Assembly (NCBI GenBank): GCA_023055505.1
Contig: JALIRH010000078.1
Coordinates: forward strand, 124,001 to 188,000
Length of the DNA: 64,000 nt
Reading direction: 5' to 3'
From: Callipepla californica brunnescens
Taxonomy: Eukaryota > Chordata > Aves > Galliformes > Odontophoridae
Below are positions 12,957-40,075 of the stretch, one piece after another. Every line of letters begins with the position of its first letter. Within the stretch, counting starts at the first letter, position 1. The notes beneath the pieces are model-generated. The model did no database searches, was not told the origin of the DNA, and saw nothing but the letters and a program-made list of their open reading frames with translations. Position numbers and translations under genes: made by a program.

Positions 12957-15567
12957 CTAAGGCACAAAGAGAGCAGCAGTGAGAGGTGAGAAGCATCCCC
13001 GAGACAGCCCCCCACCAGCGGTGGGATCTGCTCCCCCCACCTATATGGGTCACTCCAGCACAAGGCAGCGGAACGAAGAGCTCATCCAGCAGAAATAGGG
13101 CACTCTGGAAGGCACCCAGAGCCGTGCCAGCAGATGGGGGTGGGTCTCACCCACCGCTCCCCCCACCCCTCCTCTCCATCCCAGCCTGTCCTGGGCAGCT
13201 CTGCTCCTCAGGGCTGCAGCCCCGACCTCCTCCTCCTCCAAGTGCTCTGGTCAGAGGGTGGCTGCCGTCCCTGCTGATTTCATCAGGGCTGCTCACTCGC
13301 TTCAGCCATTCCCCTTTTACCTGTCAAGATTAATTAGAGGCAAATCAAGATGCCAGAAGCACTCAAAAGCCCTGGCCAGGTGTACGCAGGTTCGTGTCCT
13401 AACTAGTAAGTGTATCCTAACAATTTCCAGTGTGTCAGAGCTTCGTGCCGAACTTGGCGTGCTATCAAGCACAGGAGGCAGCTTTCATCTGACGGGTGTT
13501 ACTCCAGCGATGTAAATGCTCAGCCCCGGCACACCCACCCCTACCTGCGGAGCTTTGTTCATTGAGCAGAGCAAGCTGAATCATTTGCCCCATTACTTCA
13601 CAGGCAGCAGGCTGGGATAACCCCAAGAGCACGCATCAAACTGCCACGGACACCGGCTTGTCATTTAACTCAGCTCACGGGAAGACAGGATGAGCTGCTG
13701 GAGGAAGATGCAAACCTCCCCTCATCCCTTTCATGTCTCCCTTCTGCCATCACAGAGCCCTGCAGACCTCTGCCTGGTGCTGGAAGCGAGGATCCAGCCT
13801 GGAACAGCCCAACTTTGGGGAGCAGCTATCCCACCAGGGCACCCCATCCCCCCGGGGACACCCACGTGCTGCAGCTCCGCGCTTCGGTTTAGAAGCAGCA
13901 CAGGGGTGAAGGACCACAGCGAGATAGCGAGCTCCCCGACCCTGAGCTGCCCTCGCAGGGAGGTGATGTTTTGAGAAACGCTCCTACAGCTGTCCCAAAG
14001 CTTGTTAAACCCCAAGCCCTGGAGGCTGCTTGGCCTCCTGGTACAGCTACTCCACTGGCATTTCCCCACTGCTCTCTGACATTAGGAACTGCTGCTCAGG
14101 CTGGAGACGTGCCCGGGCTCACTGCCAGCCCCACAGCACGGTCACATGCTGGGCAACAGTTCACCAGGAGCTGCTAACGTCGGAAGTCCCAAGTCCCCAC
14201 CAGCACACGCGTCCTCCAGAAGAGGAATTTACTCCTAAAATCCACGAGCACTTTACCCACGAGGAGTTATCTGTCAGAGAGCCAAACCCAGACGAGCTCT
14301 CTGTGGACCACTGCTGCAGGTGATGGTCACCGAGCCACGCTCCCCATGGCACAGTTCGAGGTTCTGGGGTCACAAAGCCACCAGCACGGAGCTGGGAGAA
14401 GGCCTCGTTACCAGTTTAACTTCCCATACACAGCCCAAGGATGACTGCTCCATCCCACACTGAGCTCGGAGGGCTACAGCGCTTCAGCCCCACGCTTGAG
14501 GCCCCACAAGTTGGGGGGTGATGGCTCTAAGTATTGAGAAGGAAGGGGGGAAACAACCCCACTCTGACCCTAAAGCCTCAGCACTGAGCAGAGCCCAACC
14601 CCCCCAAGGACAGGCAGCTCCAGGAGGGGCAGGAATGCTCCCTTCCCCAGAGGGGCAGATGTTTGTAGGGTTACACAGCTGCTGACCCGCTTCCCAACCC
14701 CACAGCTCACCTCCAGTGCGGTTCAGCTAATTGGCTCCGACGGCTGCCGGCCCTCCCCCAGCCCTATACCTGCTGCTCCCCCCACCGCAGCCGTCAGCGA
14801 GTGCCTTTCGGGTTACTCCTCGGGATTACTCAGCCCTAAACACCTCGGGAAGGAGCTCGGGCAGCATCCCACCCCGGGACACGGAGAGCTGCGGGGTGAT
14901 GCCGCGTCGGGGGTACCCCAGCACCGCCCCAACCCCACCGCAGCTCCGGGGGGGAACGAAGCTCAGGGCTGAGCTCCGGGAACCCAAAGAAATAAGGGAA
15001 GGGGGGGGGATAAAAGAAGGGATCGGACACAGAAGGGCAGCGGGGCACTCGGGGGTGGGTACCCGTCCCTCGGGCAGCCGGGGCTCCGGCTTCGCGAAAT
15101 CTCCTTTGTAATTAGAAGCCAACATGCCCGATTTTACATTTGATGAGTCATTACCGAGGAATGAAGTTGCCTCCCAAACATGAATATGCATCGGCTTATT
15201 TCAACTGCGCCGTCAGTTTAATATTCAACGCGGCGAAGGCTTTTACGGTCAAACTAACAGAACTCTGGAACCAGAGCGAGAGCCCCGAGCGGAACGGGGG
15301 GACCACCACGAGCGGGGATCGGACCCCAAGAGGGGGTCGGGGGGGAGGGGAACCCCAACCTCCGTGTGCACCCCCCACCCATCCCCCACCCCTCACCTGC
15401 ACGATGGTCCGGGGTCTGACGGACAGCGTGGGGAAGTTCCCGCGGCCGTGGATGGGGACGGTCTCTCCCAGGATCTGGTCCAAGCGCTGCACCTGCTCCC
15501 ACGTCAGCACGCTGAAGCGCTCCGCGGCGCTCCGCTCCGGGCAGCCCGCAGCCTCCGCCGCCAGCAT
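11937..15567 (-). CDS. TENT5B: TENT5B (FAM46B): terminal nucleotidyltransferase 5B, two coding exons
   Basis: A non-canonical poly(A) polymerase of the TENT5/FAM46 family, which adds A residues to RNA 3' ends. Coding exons are 15567-15397 and 12956-11937. The donor CAG|GTGAGG and acceptor TTAG|GTTG are canonical and in phase 0, giving 396 residues against about 425 in human TENT5B and about 391 in TENT5C. Visible landmarks are the [12 protein letters not shown] block (about residues 39-50), the nucleotidyltransferase GS motif (G77-S78), the catalytic D94-L-D96 pair, the [13 protein letters not shown] and [11 protein letters not shown] blocks, [11 protein letters not shown], and the family-typical YPTWLPCN carboxyl end. 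The N-terminus is shorter than in mammals. Assignment to B rather than A, C or D rests mainly on its position next to SLC9A1. The first ATG after the TATA box in this frame was taken as the start. Confidence 0.93.
12957..15396 (-). other. TENT5B intron 1
   Basis: A 2.44-kb intron without repeats I can name. Its 5' part (about 15100-15260) is markedly AT-richer than its flanks and contains a TGAGTCA AP-1-type site and an ATATGCAT octamer-like site, so it may hold an enhancer (see findings). Confidence 0.7.
15397..15567 (-). CDS. TENT5B: TENT5B coding exon 1 (residues 1-57)
   Basis: 171 nt starting [18 protein letters not shown] and ending at the donor GTGAGG (15396-15391). It contains the conserved [10 protein letters not shown] and [15 protein letters not shown] segments. 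The exon length is a multiple of three, so exon 2 enters in phase 0. Confidence 0.9.
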
Positions 15568-15789
15568 CGCCCCGCCGGCAGCTCCCCCCGGGATCGGTGC
15601 GGAAAACAGCCGGAAATACCGGGCTGGAAGCGGTGCGGGACGGAGGGGATGGGGGGGAGCGATAAAACAACCGTAAGCCGGTGCCGAGCGGGGGGAGCTG
15701 CGGGCGGAGGCGGACCCCGGGGGGGCGCTGCAGGAACCGGTCCGCGCCGCTGCCGCTCCCGCCCGCCGCCGGCTGCGCTCAGCACTGCG

Positions 15790-16060
15790 CTCGCCCGCGC
15801 CCCCGCCGCCGCTTTATATAGGCGCCCCTCCGCGCCCCCCCCATTGGCCCGGCCCCGCCGCCAATCGCCGTCGGGTCCCGCAGCCCCTCCTGCGCTCTGA
15901 TTGGTGAATGGGGAAGGTCGGGAGTCGACGGTGCGCCAATCGGAACGGAGGGAAGGGAAAGAGGCGGGGTGAAGGGGGGAGGGGGCGGGGCTATGTCGGG
16001 TTGCCCCGCCCTCTGGCGCAGGTCGCGGTGTGGGGGATCCCGGCGCCTTAAAGGGACCGC
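15790..16060 (-). promoter_or_regulatory. TENT5B: TENT5B promoter: TATA box, CCAAT boxes, CpG-rich
   Basis: Read on the minus strand, a TATATAA box lies at 15820-15813, about 245 bp upstream of the ATG, so transcription should start near 15785. Upstream are CCAAT boxes at about 15842-15846 and 15901-15905 (ATTGG on plus). CCAAT on the plus strand appears near 15860 and 15936. The region is CpG-rich. TATA plus multiple CCAAT boxes suggests regulated rather than purely housekeeping expression. Confidence 0.75.
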
Positions 16061-16129
16061 GCCCCGGGACGGGGGCTGTGGGGTCACCCAGCCGCGGTAC
16101 CCCCGGCACACCACACTGATGTCCCGCTG

Positions 16130-16470
16130 CTGGCTCGTTGACATCCCATTGATACTCTCTTGATATGCCATTGACATTCTGTTGGCATCCGTGGGTGTTC
16201 CATTGATACCGAGGTGATGCCTCTAATACACCCTATGGTCATCCCATGGATGTCTCATTGACAGCCTTGGGTGTCCCATCAACACCGCGCTGATGAGCCA
16301 TCGGCATCCCTTTCATCCCATTGACGACCAATTGACGCCCCATTGATACCCCATTGGTGCCACATTGACGCCCCATTGGTGCCACATTGATACCTGCTTG
16401 ACATCCCGCTGATCCCCCACTGATGCCCCATTGACATTCCATTCACGACCCATGGGTGTCTAATTGTTAA
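16130..16470. repeat. Degenerate CCCATTGA minisatellite
   Basis: About 340 bp built from divergent short units around CCCATTGATRCCCCATTGACG, just upstream of the TENT5B promoter. Units vary in length and spacing, so the array is old. Confidence 0.85.
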
Positions 16471-17445
16471 CCAAATCGATCCCTAACCCACTGCCCCATG
16501 ACCCACCTCCCCTCACCCACCACCCCACAGCACTCGCTGCCCATCAGCGCTGACCCACAGCACCATCCCCCCGTGGGGAAGGAGGGGGTGAGCTCAGGGG
16601 GTGACACCACAAGGTGACAGCCAGGGGGACAGAGCCCAGAGGTGGGAGCCTGGGGCTTTATCCTAAAGGATTTACCATGAGGTCTGGGGTTAGGTTCGAG
16701 GCTGCCAGGCATGGGGTGTGGGGGTGTGGGGAGTGGGGTGTGGGGAAGGAGTGAAAGTGGTTTTCCGTGGAACTCTGCAAATACTGCAGCAGCAAAACCC
16801 CTTCGGTGGCATTGGCAGAAGAGCTTCATGGGGAAGAGATTCCCAAGAGGCTGAAATGAGTCCAAGTGCTCTGGAAATCCCATGCCCCACATCCCACACA
16901 CCCTGTGTTGAGCCCCCAGTGCCCGGTGCCTGCGATGCCATGGGCTGCACTGCAGTGCCTGACAGCACAGAGCTGAGCACCCCAATCCCAGAGCCCAGGA
17001 TGCGGCAGTGGGGTGCCCCGACAGAGCCCCACCAGGGGATGGGGACAGCGGGGACACGCTGGTGGCTTCAGAGAGAGCAGCATTCCATTGGGGGCCTTTT
17101 CCCAACCCTTGCAGGGTGCTGACCTGCAGAACTGGATGTGCTCTGCCCATCCCCATCCCCGTGCATGTCCCCGTGCCACACTCCAGCTGTCCCTGCGTGC
17201 ACACACCTGTTGTCCCTGCACACATATGCCACCGTCCCCATGCTGTGCCCGCTGCCCCACGCCTGCTGTGGATTTAGGAGGTGGATCGCAGCTGTGAGTG
17301 CAGCCTCCCTCTGCAAACACAGCTCCTGGCCACCTCCTGCTTGCTGGTGTCCGGATCCGTCCTGCTCGGTGCTGCTGGTGCAGAGGTGGCACTGCTGGAA
17401 TCCTGCAGCTCCCACAGCCCTGCTTTGATCCTGGGGAGCAGTGAG
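16471..17445. other. Intergenic DNA, no gene recognised
   Basis: GC-rich spacer between minisatellites. I see no supported exon, RNA gene or transposon here. Confidence 0.5.
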
Positions 17446-18133
17446 CTGTGAGGATGGGGAGGGGGAGAGGAGGAAGAGGAGAATGTGGGGTTGGGGAGGA
17501 CGAGGTGGTGAGGACAGGGAGGATGAGGTGAGGATGAGGTGAAGAAGAGAAGGAAGTGAGGACAGGGAGAACAAGGCGAGGATGGGGAGGATGAGGTGAG
17601 GACAGGAAGGATGAGGTGAGGATGAGGAGGAGGTGAAGAAGAGGAGGAGGAAGTGAGGACGGGGAGGACAAGGTGAGGATGGGGAGGATGAGGTGGTGAG
17701 GATGAGGACGACAAGGTGGGGTTGGGAAGGACGAGGGGGTAAGGGTGCGGAGGAGGAGGTGAGGATGAGGAGGACAAAGTGAGGATGAGGAGGATGAGGT
17801 GAGGAGGAGGAGGTGAAGAAGAGGAGAAGGAGGTGAGGATGGGGAGGATGAGGAAGAGGTGAAAATGAGGAGGAAGTGGGGAAGAAGAGGAGAGGATGAG
17901 GAGAACGAAGTGCTGAGGATGAGGAAGAGGAGGTGAAATTAAGGAGGAGGAGGTGGTGAGGATGAGGAGGAAGAGGTGGTGAGGATGAGGAAGAGGTGAG
18001 GATGAGGAGCATGAGGAAGAGGTAAAGATGAGGAGGAGGTGAGGATGGGGAGTATGGGGTGGGGATGGGGAGGTGGAGGTGAGGAGGACAAGGTGAGGAT
18101 GAGGAGGATGAGGTGAGGATGAAGAGGAGGAAG
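17446..18133. repeat. GAGGATGAGGAGG purine-rich minisatellite
   Basis: About 690 bp of almost C-free plus strand composed of GAGGATGAGG, GAGGAGGAG and GAGGACAAGGTGAG variants. On the minus strand it yields a long serine/proline-rich frame that is a by-product of composition. Confidence 0.9.
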
Positions 18134-19015
18134 GCCTTATCCCACCCTCAGGCTGCAGCGTGGCACAGCGATGCCTGGCAACCTGCAGCAGCACATCCAC
18201 ACCCCACGCAGTGTGGGGTGGTGGGCACTGCCCTCTCGGGCTGTGGGGGCAGAGGGAAGGGACGAGAAGGGGTTGGCGGAATTGGGGCTCATTCACCCCA
18301 AAATCCAAAGGGAGGAGGAGGCGGTGCTGCGGGCAGAGGGCTTTGTGGGCAGGCTGAGGCAGAGGACATGGGCGGCACTGCCACCCCCCCCCCACTGCCC
18401 CCAGCCCTGGGATGAGTGACCCCACGCAGAGTGGGGGTCCCCGCAACGCTCCGCAGCCCCTTTGGCTCCCGGAAATAACACAGATGAATGGTGGCCGTGA
18501 TGCCACCCCCGGGGAGCTGTCGTGAGCCACCGAGGGCCACCTCTGAGCTCCCGAGATGAAAGGCACTGCGGGAGCACAGGGTGTTATTAACAAGGTGACA
18601 CAGAGCTGGGGAATGGCACCGTCACCTCCCCGGGCTGCGCTCAGCCCCACAGCCCCGAGCGGCCCCGGAGCGGTGCCGGGAGCGATGCCATCGAGCCCCA
18701 TCCGGTGACAATGACAGCGTCCCCACTCTGTCCCCCAAACTCCGTCCCACATCTGCAGTGGGGGGATCCTGAACCCCCACGGTGCTCTCCCAGCAGAGCC
18801 CACAGCATCCCCGTGTGTCCCAGCCGCGGTGGCTTCCCGGCGATGCGGTGCTGTTTGTTTGGCTTGAACTGGGATTCGAAACATGCGGCCGTCCGCAGGG
18901 CTGCTGTTAATTGGAGTCTGTTATTAATTGGAGCCTGCTAGGAAACCCTGCCGGCCTTCCCCTTTGATTTTTTCGGGCTGTGGGTGCTGCCTGAGTGCGG
19001 CTCCAGGTGGTGCCA
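18134..19015. other. Intergenic DNA, no gene recognised
   Basis: No gene seen. Two near-identical TTAATTGGAGYCTG words sit 19 bp apart at 18907-18940, a small AT-rich island that could bind homeodomain factors. No other signal. Confidence 0.45.
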
Positions 19016-19017
19016 TG

Positions 19018-19424
19018 CGCTGTCCTATTGCCATCCCATTGCCATCCCAACACCATCCCATTGCTTCCCCACTGCCATCCCATCGCAGTTCAGTTTCCAT
19101 CCCATTATTATCCCCCTTCCATCCCGTTGCTGCCCCACTGCCATCCCACCGCAGTCCCATTGTTATCCCATTGCTGCCCCACCGCCATCCTATTGCAGTC
19201 CAGTTTCCATCCCATCACAGTCCCACTGCCATCCCATTGCTGCCCCATTGTGATCCCATCACTGTGCTACTGTTATCCCACTGCCATCCCATTGCTGCCC
19301 CATTGCCACCCCATTGCCGTCCCACCACTGTCCCATTGGTGCCCCACTGCTACCTCACTGCCATCCCATCACTGTCCCACTGCCATCCCACTGTTATCCC
19401 ACTGCTGCCCCATTGCCGTCCAGG
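19018..19424. repeat. CCCATTGCCATCCCAT minisatellite
   Basis: About 400 bp of degenerate 10-11-bp units (CCATTGCCAT, CCACTGCCAT, CCATTGCTGC). It resembles the array at 16.1-16.5 kb in motif but differs in consensus. Confidence 0.9.
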
Positions 19425-20190
19425 ACGTGGGACAAGTGGCACAGTGACGTGGGGACGCTCTGTGGGATCCACGCACCCCACGGCCTCGTGCGCTCTGGCG
19501 GTGGCTCAGCGGTGCCAGCCCTCCCCTGCAGGGATCCTCAGTCCTCCCTCATTACGAGCAGTTACTCACCCCATAACACAGAGCCGAGAATATCCTGGAA
19601 ATGCCTCCGTTTGGCGACTTGTGGTGTCCAGGCGATGACCGAAGCCGTGAGGGCGGCTGCACGTGACACCACCCCACACGTGGGACGCTCGTGTCACCGC
19701 CCGGGGCCGCCCCACTCCGTGTCGGGGTTCGGTGCTGCCAGGTCGGGCTGGCACCCCGAGCACCTCCAGCACCCCGAAAGCACACAGCGCTGGGACCAAA
19801 CCCAACCTGGGGCGTGGGGGGGGGGGATATGGGGGGGATGGGGGGACCTGGAGCTTCAGGTATTTTAAGCAGATGAGCAACGCGAGGCATTATGCGCTTA
19901 TGGGATGGCAAGAGCGTGAGTCACGGCCTCGTTTGGAGCGGAGCTTTAATTTGCAGCGCTGGAACACGCCGAGGTGATGACTGCCTCCAAGAGAGGGGCT
20001 CTGCTCCCCCCCGGGGCTCCTCCGCTGCGGGTGGGAGGGTGCGTGCACCCCATGGGCTGTGGGCTTTTGGGGTCAGAGCTGCTGCAGCCCCCGCGTGGGG
20101 GATGGAGAGATCATCCCCGATGTCCAACGGTGTGAGGGGGAGAGCTCCTGGCACCGGGGGGGAGAAGAGGAATCCTCATGCCCTACACTG
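19425..20190. other. Intergenic DNA, no gene recognised
   Basis: GC-rich spacer between two minisatellites, with a G-run near 19817-19845. No gene recognised. Confidence 0.45.
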
Positions 20191-20192
20191 CA

Positions 20193-20852
20193 CGTTGGCC
20201 ATGCTGGGGTCCCCTGGGCTGTGCTGGTGTCCCCATAGCCACGGTGGTGTCCCCATAATATTGTTGGTGTCCCCATGACCATGATGGTGTCCCCATGGAT
20301 GTGTTGGTGCCCCCATAGCCATGCTGGTGTCCCCATGGCCATATTGGTGCCCCCATAGCTGTACTGGTGTCCCTAAAGCCACACCAGTGTCCCCATGGCC
20401 ATGCTGTTGTCCTCATGTCTGTGTTGGTGTCCCCATAGCTGTGTTGGTGCCCCCATAGCCATGCTGGTGTCCCCATAGCCACGCTGGTGTCCCCATAGCC
20501 GTGTTGGTGTCCCCATAGCCATGCTGGTGTCCCCATAGCCATGCTGGTGTCCCCATAGCCATGTTGGTGTCCCCATAGCCATGCTGGTGTCCCCATAGCC
20601 ATGCTGGTGTCCCCATAGCCATGTTGGTGTCCCCATAGCCACGCTGGTGTCCCCATAGCCGTGTTGGTGTCCCCATAGCCACGCTGGTGTCCCCATAGCC
20701 GTGTTGGTGTCCCCATAGCCATGCTGGTGTCCCCATGGCCGTGTTGGTGTCCCCATAGCCATGCTGGTGTCCCCATGGCCGTGTTGGTGTCCCCACAGCC
20801 ATGCTGGTGTCCCCATAGCTGCACTGGTGCCCCCATAGCCGCAGTGGCTTTC
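20193..20852. repeat. 20-bp minisatellite, about 33 units
   Basis: A regular array of the 20-bp unit CCATGCTGGTGTCCCCATAG. The central part, about 20440-20800, is nearly perfect, with alternating ATGC, GTGT and ACGC variants that suggest higher-order duplication of pairs of units. The edges are more degenerate. Because 20 is not a multiple of 3, all three frames cycle through the unit and stay open, producing a spurious 268-residue minus-strand frame. Confidence 0.95.
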
Positions 20853-21119
20853 CACCACCCTGGCCCAGGCAGGGTGCAGCAGGACGGGGCGGATGCCACA
20901 CTCACAGCGCACACATCCCTGCCCCAATTAAAAACAAAAAAATTAAAGCAGAAATCAGACCCCCCCACACCCCTCTGCCATTCCTGCACACGGAGCAGAG
21001 CTGCTCAGGAACGGGGTGGGGATGTGAGCACAAAGCACACACTGCAACACAGCCCCGGGACACAGGAGATGGGGGGGTGGGAAGGGGGGGCGGGGTTTGA
21101 GAACAAAACCCACGCAAAC

Positions 21120-21947
21120 GACATTACAAATTAACATTAATTTATTAGAATACTCATGAAAAACAAAATCTCTTTACATGTGTGGCGTGGCTTTGTTTGG
21201 TTTCCTTTCCTCGTTCCCCCCACCCCCCACCTCCCCCTGCCCCCCCCCCCCCCCCACGGGAGACGCACCGCTCCGCACTGCACCCAACCCCGCAATGTCT
21301 TTGGTTACGGAGCAGCCGCTCTCAGCCCCGGGTGGGGTTTCAGAAGGGGACGTGCACGGGGAGGGGCGGGGGGGGCCCACGCGGGACCGCTCGGGGAGCG
21401 GGGACCCCCCCACGGCCATAGGTATTTATCGAAGCGGAGCCGGTGCGGGCGCAGCGTTGGGCGGCAGTCGACCCCACGGGGGATGCGGCCACGGAGGGGG
21501 AGCACCGACGCAAAGCACAGCCCCCACCTCCACGCGTGGCGCTCGGGGTGGGGAGGGGTGCAGTCGCAGCAAGCAAAGGGAGCCGGCGGAGCCCCCGGTT
21601 GTGCAGCCACAGCCAACGCCGTGGAGTCACTGCGGGTTGGGGCCACCTCCAGCAAAGCCCCCCCTGCAGTCCCAGGGCTCGGGAGCATCCCCCCCACCCC
21701 CCCCCCGCCATCCCCCACCCCCTCAGGGTCCGCTGTCCCCCGTCCGGGGCTCCTCGGGGTCGGACTGCGGCTCCGTGGGCAGAGCTGTCCCCGCAGCTCC
21801 CGTCCATCCGGGACGGTGTCCCTTTCCCAAAGGCGGTGTGTAGTGATAGAGGAACCCGAAAGTGTGGGGCAGCAAAGAAAGAAAACGAACCGAGAGAGAG
21901 AGAGAGAGATGGGGAGGAACCGCGGGGAGGAGGGGGCGGCCCCGGCA
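21120..21947 (-). other. SLC9A1: 3' UTR of SLC9A1
   Basis: The stretch runs from the SLC9A1 stop codon to just past the AATAAA at 21146-21141 (minus strand). A GU-rich GTTTGCGTGGGTTTTG follows the expected cleavage point. It contains a long C run on plus (G run in the mRNA) near 21241-21256 and a short GA repeat at about 21893-21910. Confidence 0.7.
21141..21146 (-). terminator. SLC9A1: SLC9A1 poly(A) signal
   Basis: AATAAA on the minus strand about 800 nt past the stop codon, in an AT-rich patch, followed by a GU-rich downstream element. It is the only canonical hexamer I see in the expected range. Confidence 0.75.
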
Positions 21948-38197
<16,250 letters not shown>

Positions 38198-38460
38198 GGC
38201 GGAGGGAGCCGGGGCCGCCCCGCGGACAGGCAGCGAGGAGCTGGGACGGCCGCGGAGCGCCGGTACATCCCGGGGCGGCTGGTGGGGGGGGGGGGGCCGG
38301 GGGAGGAGGCGGAACGCGGAGCGCTGGGAGGAGACGGGGGGGGGGCGGGGGCAGGGCCACGCGGGGAGCGGCGAAAATGGGGGAACGGCCACGCGGGGAG
38401 GCCGTGGGGGGAGGGGGGGGGGGTGCGGCTGCGGCGTGGGGTACGGCGTGGGTGGGTGGG
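38198..38460 (-). promoter_or_regulatory. SLC9A1: SLC9A1 5' flank: CpG-rich, G-run-rich promoter region
   Basis: The sequence upstream of the SLC9A1 ATG is CpG-dense with long plus-strand G runs (for example 38285-38297, 38336-38346, 38409-38421) able to form G-quadruplexes. No TATA box is evident. From about 38330 outward it merges into the start of tandem copy A, so promoter and repeat overlap. Confidence 0.5.
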
Positions 38461-38464
38461 TGGG

Positions 38465-39750
38465 GGTGGGGGGGGGAGGTACTGAAAGCGGGGTGCGTCT
38501 GCAAAAGGTGCAATGGGAGGTGAGGGGTGCGGTGCAGCTGCAAAAAGGGGGGGGGTGCAGAAAAGCAGGGTGCAACTGCAAAAGGTGCAGTGAGGAGTGG
38601 GGTGCAGCTGCAAAATGAGGTATGGCTTTAGAGGGAGGGGGGGCCCTGGAAAGCAGGGTGCAACTGCAAAAGGTGAAATGGGAATGGGAGGTGAAGGGAG
38701 GGGTGAAGCTTTAAATGGGGGGTTCCAAAAAGCACGGTGCAACTGTAGAAGGTGAAATGGGAATGGGAGGTGAGAAGTGGGGTGCAGCTGCAAAAAGGAG
38801 GGGTGCTGAAAAGCAAGGGGCAACTGCAAAAGGTGCACTGCATATTGAGGCCGAGGGCTGCACTGCAAAGCAGGGTTGCACAGGGCTGGGGTGCAGATCG
38901 GATTGAGCTGCATGTGTAAAGTGGGGGGGGGGAGAGGAGCAGAAGGGGTTGCACCAGGACGAGAGGTGCAGTGTAGGATGGGTGTGGGAAAGTGGGGGGC
39001 TGCAGCTGATCCGGAGCAAAAAGTTATGGAGAAACAGTGCAAGGAGAAGGAAGTAGAAATGTCTGAGCAGAAGCCCGTGCTGATGTTAGAAGAAGGAACC
39101 CAACCTGGCAGCCAACTCTGTAAAGGCCTGAAATAAAAGTGAAGCAGTGCTCTTCAGCTTGCTGTGCTCGTTGGCTTTCGGGTACTAAAAGCAGGCTGCA
39201 ACTGCGAAAGGTGAAATGGGAACGGGAGGTGAGGGGTGGGGTGCAGCTGTAAAGTGGGGTACAGCTTGGGTGGGTGGGAGGGAGGGGGGGGTACTGAAAG
39301 CACGGTGCGACTGCAAAAGGTGAAATGGGAGGTGAGGGGGGGTGCAGCTGCAAGATGGGGTATGGCTTTAGAGGGAGGGGGTCCTTGAAAGGCAGGGTGC
39401 AACTGCCAAAAGTGCAATGGGGGGAGGGGGGCTGCAGCTGCAAAAAGGAGGGGTGCTGAAAAGCAAGGGGCAACTGCAAAAGGTGCACTGCAAATGGGGG
39501 CTGAGGGCTGCACTGCAAAGCAGGGTTGCACAGGGCTGGGGTGCACTGCAAAGCGAGGTGTGGTGCAGATCAGATTGAGCTGTATGTGTAAAGTGGGGGG
39601 GGTGGCAGAAGGGGGTGCACCAGGACGAGAGGTGCAGTGCAAAGATGGGTGTGGGAAAGTGGGGGGCTGCAGCTGATCCGGGGCAAAAAGTTATGGTGAA
39701 ACAGTGCAAGGACAAGGAAGTACAAATGTCTGAGCAGAAGCCTGTGCTGA
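38465..39750. repeat. GTGCAACTGCAAAAGGTG minisatellite (copy A)
   Basis: Imperfect units of about 45-60 bp made of GGGTGCAACTGCAAAAGGTG, AAATGGGAATGGGAGGTGAG, GGGTGCAGCTGCAAAATGG and GCTTTAGAGGGAGGGGGG. Shorter versions occur in every other copy (43470-44000, 51600-52150, 55810-56300, 59840-60340). Minus-strand proline/histidine-rich frames across it are compositional artefacts. Confidence 0.88.
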
Positions 39751-40075
39751 TGTTAGAACAAGGAAAAAAAAGAAGCCAGGAGGTTCTACAGTGTGTGCTA
39801 TGCGTAATTAGTGATAAGCCCTGGGTGGAGATCTGACATGATAACAAGCAACCAGCTGAGGTTAATGAGCTGGCAGTGAGCTGGTGCATGCGTGTTACCG
39901 AGCGAGTTAAGTAACAAAAGAAGAACCAATGGGCGATCCCACGTCTGCTTCGCCTGGCACCCAGCTCTGGGTGTGCTTGCTTGGAGAGTTGTTGCCTGGC
40001 ACCCAACTCTATAAGGGCCTGAAATAAAAGTGAAGCAGTGCTCTTCAGCTTGCTGTGCTCGTTGGCTTTCGGGCG
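39750..40075 (+). mobile_element. LTR-like segment (possible solo LTR) in copy A
   Basis: A stretch with a CCAAT box (39926-39930), TATAAGG (40010-40016) and AATAAA (40023-40028) followed by GTGCTCTTCAGCTTGCTGTG, an arrangement seen in avian retroviral LTRs. Its last about 65 bp recur at 39115, 44074, 52260, 56389 and 60427. It lacks confirmed TG...CA ends or target-site duplications, so identity is a suggestion. Confidence 0.4.

Noticed and set aside
12202..13053. 283-residue minus-strand frame overlapping TENT5B exon 2
   Set aside because: A shadow of the TENT5B exon in another frame; the real frame gives the conserved TENT5 protein.
17068..18884. Long minus-strand Ser/Pro frames (314 and 536 residues)
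   Set aside because: They follow the GAGGATGAGG purine repeat and its flanks and show no domain.
20193..20852. CRISPR-like spaced direct repeats
   Set aside because: Units are directly adjacent with no unique spacers, and the genome is vertebrate.
20183..20989. 268-residue minus-strand frame with a GDTSMAMGTPAWLWGHQ repeat
   Set aside because: A 20-bp repeat without stops is open in all frames, and two other frames give equally long products. It is compositional.
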